Below are positions 61,640 through 64,000 of a stretch of DNA of 64,000 nucleotides, piece by piece; position 1 is the stretch's first letter, and the number at the start of each line of letters is the position of its first letter. The position numbers and the translations under genes are program-made. Location of the stretch: NCBI RefSeq assembly GCF_014192575.1, contig NZ_JACHYC010000004.1, forward strand, positions 434,001-498,000. The letters are read 5' to 3'. This DNA comes from Variovorax sp. Sphag1AA (lineage in GTDB: Bacteria > Pseudomonadota > Gammaproteobacteria > Burkholderiales > Burkholderiaceae_C). Below the pieces are notes generated by a model. It saw only the letters and a program-made list of their open reading frames with translations, did no database searches and was not told the origin of the DNA.

Positions 61640-62059
61640 ATGGCTTCCTCTCCAAAGGCGCCTGACGAGAGCACCCAACTGGCACGCGAACGGACCACGC
61701 TCGCGGTCGAGCGCAGCTTCCTCGCGTTCGAACGCACGCTCATGTCATGGCTGCGCACGTCGCTGTCGATGATCAGCTTCGGCTTCACGCTGGTGAAGTT
61801 CTTCGAATACGTCGTGGACCAGCGCGGCACACCCATCGTCGGACGGCTGGGCGCAACCTGGTCGCCAAGGGCGCTGGGACTGAGCATGGTGGCGATCGGC
61901 ACCGGCGCATTGCTGCTCGCGGTGATCCAGCATGGTCGCCGCGTGAAGGCACTGCAGGCCCAGGGGCTTGTAGCGCAGTGGAACCTCGCCTACTGGGTCG
62001 CCATCCTGGTGGCCGCGCTCGGCATGTTCGCGCTCGTCTCGATCGTTTCCGGGGCCTAG
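61640..62059 (+). CDS. DUF202-family small membrane protein (YidH-like)
   Basis: A 139-residue protein with three helices (about 42-60, 80-100 and 115-136). The signature LARERTTLAVERSFLAFERTLMSWLRTSLSM is typical of DUF202 at its N-terminal end (residues 15-45). Function unknown. GGAGG lies before the ATG. It is in line with the transporter and the next membrane protein (11-base gap), probably one transcript. Confidence 0.85.
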   Translation: MASSPKAPDESTQLARERTTLAVERSFLAFERTLMSWLRTSLSMISFGFTLVKFFEYVVDQRGTPIVGRLGATWSPRALGLSMVAIGTGALLLAVIQHGRRVKALQAQGLVAQWNLAYWVAILVAALGMFALVSIVSGA

Positions 62060-62070
62060 GCCGGAACGAC

Positions 62071-62814
62071 ATGAACTTCTCCGCGGGCTCGCTCTGCGCT
62101 GCGCTGGTCTTCGCGCTCGCCTACGGTGCGGGCGGCTGGTTGTCGGCGTCGGAAGCGGTGGAGCGCTTCTGGATGCGTCGCCGATGGATCTCCGCGGCGG
62201 CAGGTATCTCGGTGGCCTACGTCTTCATCGACGTGCTGCCCGAGCTCGAATTCCAGCGACATGCGCTCGTGCAGGCCGCCAACATCGAGTTCCTCGCGGA
62301 GCAACGCATCTACATGCTGGCGCTGCTGTCGTTCGTCGTCTTCTATGGGCTCGAACACATCGTGCTTGTCAGCCGCGATCGCCGTCGGCAGCTTGCAGGA
62401 TCCGGCGCAATCGATACCGAGTACCTGCTTCAGCTCGCAGGCTATGCGGCCTACAGCGCGCTGATCGGCTACCTCCTCATCGAACGCGCTGAGCGTGGCG
62501 CCTTCTCGCTTCTGGTCTATGCAATCGCAATGGCCGTTCACTTCCTCATCGTCGATCACGCGCTCGAAGAAGAACACGGAGAAGCCTATGGCCGACGCGG
62601 CCGCTGGATCCTTGCATCGAGCGTTCTCGCCGGCTGGCTCGTCGGCGTGCTGATGCCGTTATCGGAAGCGATGGTCGCGCGACTCTTCGCCGTGCTGGCC
62701 GGGGGCGTGGTCATCACCAGCCTGCGCGCGGAACTGCCTGACGAACGCGAAGGCCGGTTCTGGCCCTTCTCAGTGGGCGCAATCGGGTTCGCGCTGCTTC
62801 TGCTAGCGGCCTAG
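62071..62814 (+). CDS. Polytopic membrane protein of unknown function
   Basis: A 247-residue protein with about seven hydrophobic helices. Helix 2 has ISVAYVFIDVLPELE, which recalls the second half of ZIP metal transporters, and a later helix has AMAVHFLIVDHALEEEHGE with His and acidic residues that could bind metal. The match is too weak for a firm name. A frame open from 61747 is an out-of-frame shadow over the DUF202 gene; the ATG at 62071 is preferred. It converges with the cupin gene (8-base gap). Confidence 0.7.
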   Translation: MNFSAGSLCAALVFALAYGAGGWLSASEAVERFWMRRRWISAAAGISVAYVFIDVLPELEFQRHALVQAANIEFLAEQRIYMLALLSFVVFYGLEHIVLVSRDRRRQLAGSGAIDTEYLLQLAGYAAYSALIGYLLIERAERGAFSLLVYAIAMAVHFLIVDHALEEEHGEAYGRRGRWILASSVLAGWLVGVLMPLSEAMVARLFAVLAGGVVITSLRAELPDEREGRFWPFSVGAIGFALLLLAA

Positions 62815-62822
62815 CGTGCCCG

Positions 62823-63314
62823 TCAGGGCAGCGAAACGCCCCCCGCCTCCGCCGCCGCGCGAACCTGCGCAGGCCAGTTGATGTTGCCCGGATCCTGCCC
62901 GCTTGCCATGCCCATCAGGTACGCGGGCTCGGCCGCGACATTGCGGAAGCCACGCGACACGCCCGGCGGAATCGCGATCGTGTCCCATGTCTCGAGCACC
63001 ACGCTGCGCTCGCCCGCCGGACCCCAGAACACTTCCCACCGCCCGGACAACGCGACGAACACCTCCTGCGTCAGATGGTTGTGCAGCGGCGCCGACTTGC
63101 CTGGCTCGCAGCGGACGATGTTGAGATGGAAGCCTTCCGCCTGCAGCGGTGCGGCCGGCGGCGTCCCCAGCACGCGGTAGGTCGTCCGCTCGCAACCCGG
63201 GATGCCCGCATCGACATAGTCGTCCGTCGCACGCAGCGAACGGAACCGAGCGAGGCGGGCTTCCATCTCGGCGACAGTGGGGTTCGCGTCGGTGATGGGC
63301 GCTGTCATTGACAT
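62823..63314 (-). CDS. Cupin-domain protein
   Basis: A 163-residue single-domain cupin. Motif 1 is HLNIVRCEPGKSAPLHNHLT followed by QEVFVALSGRWEVFWG, with two His and a Glu as metal ligands. Motif 2 is ETWDTIAIPPGVSRGFRNV, where the usual second His is replaced by Arg/Phe, so the metal site may be incomplete. The ATG at 63314 (MSMTAP) follows GGAGG at good distance; a second ATG is two codons later. Divergent from the cytochrome b561 gene. Function unknown. Confidence 0.82.
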   Translation of the reverse strand: MSMTAPITDANPTVAEMEARLARFRSLRATDDYVDAGIPGCERTTYRVLGTPPAAPLQAEGFHLNIVRCEPGKSAPLHNHLTQEVFVALSGRWEVFWGPAGERSVVLETWDTIAIPPGVSRGFRNVAAEPAYLMGMASGQDPGNINWPAQVRAAAEAGGVSLP

Positions 63315-63399
63315 GGGGACCTCCATGTTCGATCGTGCGGATGATGCCGCCCCTTCGGGGCGAACGCAAAGCGCTGCCTTGTGATACACCGCCACGACG

Positions 63400-63969
63400 A
63401 TGAACCAGAACGCCTCGCTCCACTACGACCGTCTCAGCCAGCTCTTTCATTGGGTCACCGCCGTGGTCGTGACCATCGCATTCATCCTCGGGCCGGGCGG
63501 CTTCGGCCGCATGATGCGCCAGGGGGTCGACCCCGCCACCCGCATCGACATCGTCTGGCACGAGTCACTCGGCATTCTGGTGCTGGTGTTGACCGTGCTG
63601 CGTCTCGTCTGGGTCGCGCTTCGTCCGGCCACTCCGCGATTCGCAATGCCCGGGTGGATGCATGTGGCATCCAAGATCGTGAACATCGTGCTGTGGGTGC
63701 TGCTCCTTGCATTGCCCGCCACTGCGTTCCTGGCCCTGGGGAGCGAGAGTCATCCGCTCACGCTGTTGGGTGGCGTGCGCGTCGACAAGATGCCACTCAT
63801 TGCCGAATCCGCCATCGCGGGTCTCGCCGATTGGGGCGACGTACACAAGTTTCTCGGCGATTCGATCATGTGGCTGGCCGGCCTGCACGCCATTGCCGCG
63901 ATCTTTCATCACGTCGTGCTCAAGGACGGCGTGCTATCGGCGATGGTCTCCCAGCGGAAGTCCGGCTGA
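63400..63969 (+). CDS. Cytochrome b561-type membrane haem protein
   Basis: A 189-residue protein with four helices (about 13-30, 52-73, 90-112 and 150-172). Candidate haem ligands are His17 (QLFHW), His54 (VWHESLG), His149 (DVHKFLGD) and His163 (GLHAIAAIFHH), matching the bacterial CybB pattern of two b haems. It would pass electrons between quinol and a periplasmic acceptor. The stop is 31 bases from the window end; nothing further is recognisable there. Confidence 0.88.
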   Translation: MNQNASLHYDRLSQLFHWVTAVVVTIAFILGPGGFGRMMRQGVDPATRIDIVWHESLGILVLVLTVLRLVWVALRPATPRFAMPGWMHVASKIVNIVLWVLLLALPATAFLALGSESHPLTLLGGVRVDKMPLIAESAIAGLADWGDVHKFLGDSIMWLAGLHAIAAIFHHVVLKDGVLSAMVSQRKSG

Positions 63970-64000
63970 ACGGCTGAGCAGCTGACGACGGGACGCGGCC

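Overview
The window is GC-rich, densely coded chromosomal DNA with strongly G/C-biased third codon positions and many 4-base ATGA gene overlaps. The gene set (monomeric NADP isocitrate dehydrogenase, a Cupriavidus-type BktB thiolase, a BPSS1780-type membrane protein, polA next to a fructosamine-kinase-fold homoserine kinase) points to Burkholderiales, most likely Comamonadaceae and probably Variovorax-like. The genus is an inference. I see no insertion sequence, prophage, integrase, CRISPR array or rRNA.

Layout. (1) 1-3369: tail of a GntR/FCD regulator, a DenD-like dehydrogenase and a XylD-like sugar-acid dehydratase, all overlapping in one operon. (2) 3370-3863: the only long gap without a gene. 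It holds two oppositely oriented copies of a large hairpin repeat whose stems differ in sequence but stay self-complementary. (3) 3864-15836: housekeeping genes: LysR, M20 peptidase, polA, thrB, uvrD, guaC and an alpha/beta hydrolase. (4) 15939-17533: tRNA-Ala(CGC), then a zinc-ribbon membrane protein with a (GPGGG)n tail. (5) 17548-34225: a long minus-strand block. It reads DUF1254 protein, SYLF lipoprotein, formylglycine-generating enzyme, HAD lipoprotein, exported sulfatase, an MFS/spermidine-synthase-like fusion, MoxR ATPase, DUF58, DUF4381, BatA, BatB/C, BatD and ThrE. The same 16-base palindromic word lies upstream of both the DUF1254 gene and the formylglycine-generating enzyme gene. 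(6) 34431-44988: SDR, bktB, tRNA-Lys(CTT) with a strong terminator, a GAF protein, and a TetR-flanked fatty-acid operon (thioesterase, AidB-like dehydrogenase, acyl-CoA ligase), then psuG and a bactofilin. (7) 45002-49338: NlpC/P60 hydrolase, small lipoprotein, icd and an SDR. (8) 49360-58975: a LysR gene facing an itaconate-type catabolic operon (citryl-CoA-lyase-like, ich, acyl-CoA dehydrogenase, ict, mmgE/prpD, ccl), with a fused double acyl-CoA dehydrogenase divergent from it. (9) 59178-62814: a second sulfatase without a signal peptide, a bile-acid:sodium-symporter-type transporter and two membrane proteins. (10) 62823-63969: a cupin and a cytochrome b561.

How the genes may work together. 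The FGE at 30.9 kb can make the catalytic formylglycine in both sulfatases, since each carries the CTAGR recognition core. The first sulfatase is exported and lies directly upstream of a MoxR-Bat chaperone-like complex. The second appears cytosolic and is paired with a transporter, suggesting import followed by desulfation. The itaconate-type genes together would convert itaconate to pyruvate and acetyl-CoA. The most unusual features are the sulfatase-maturation/MoxR-Bat supercluster with its shared operator-like palindrome, and the covarying hairpin repeat pair at 3.4-3.9 kb.
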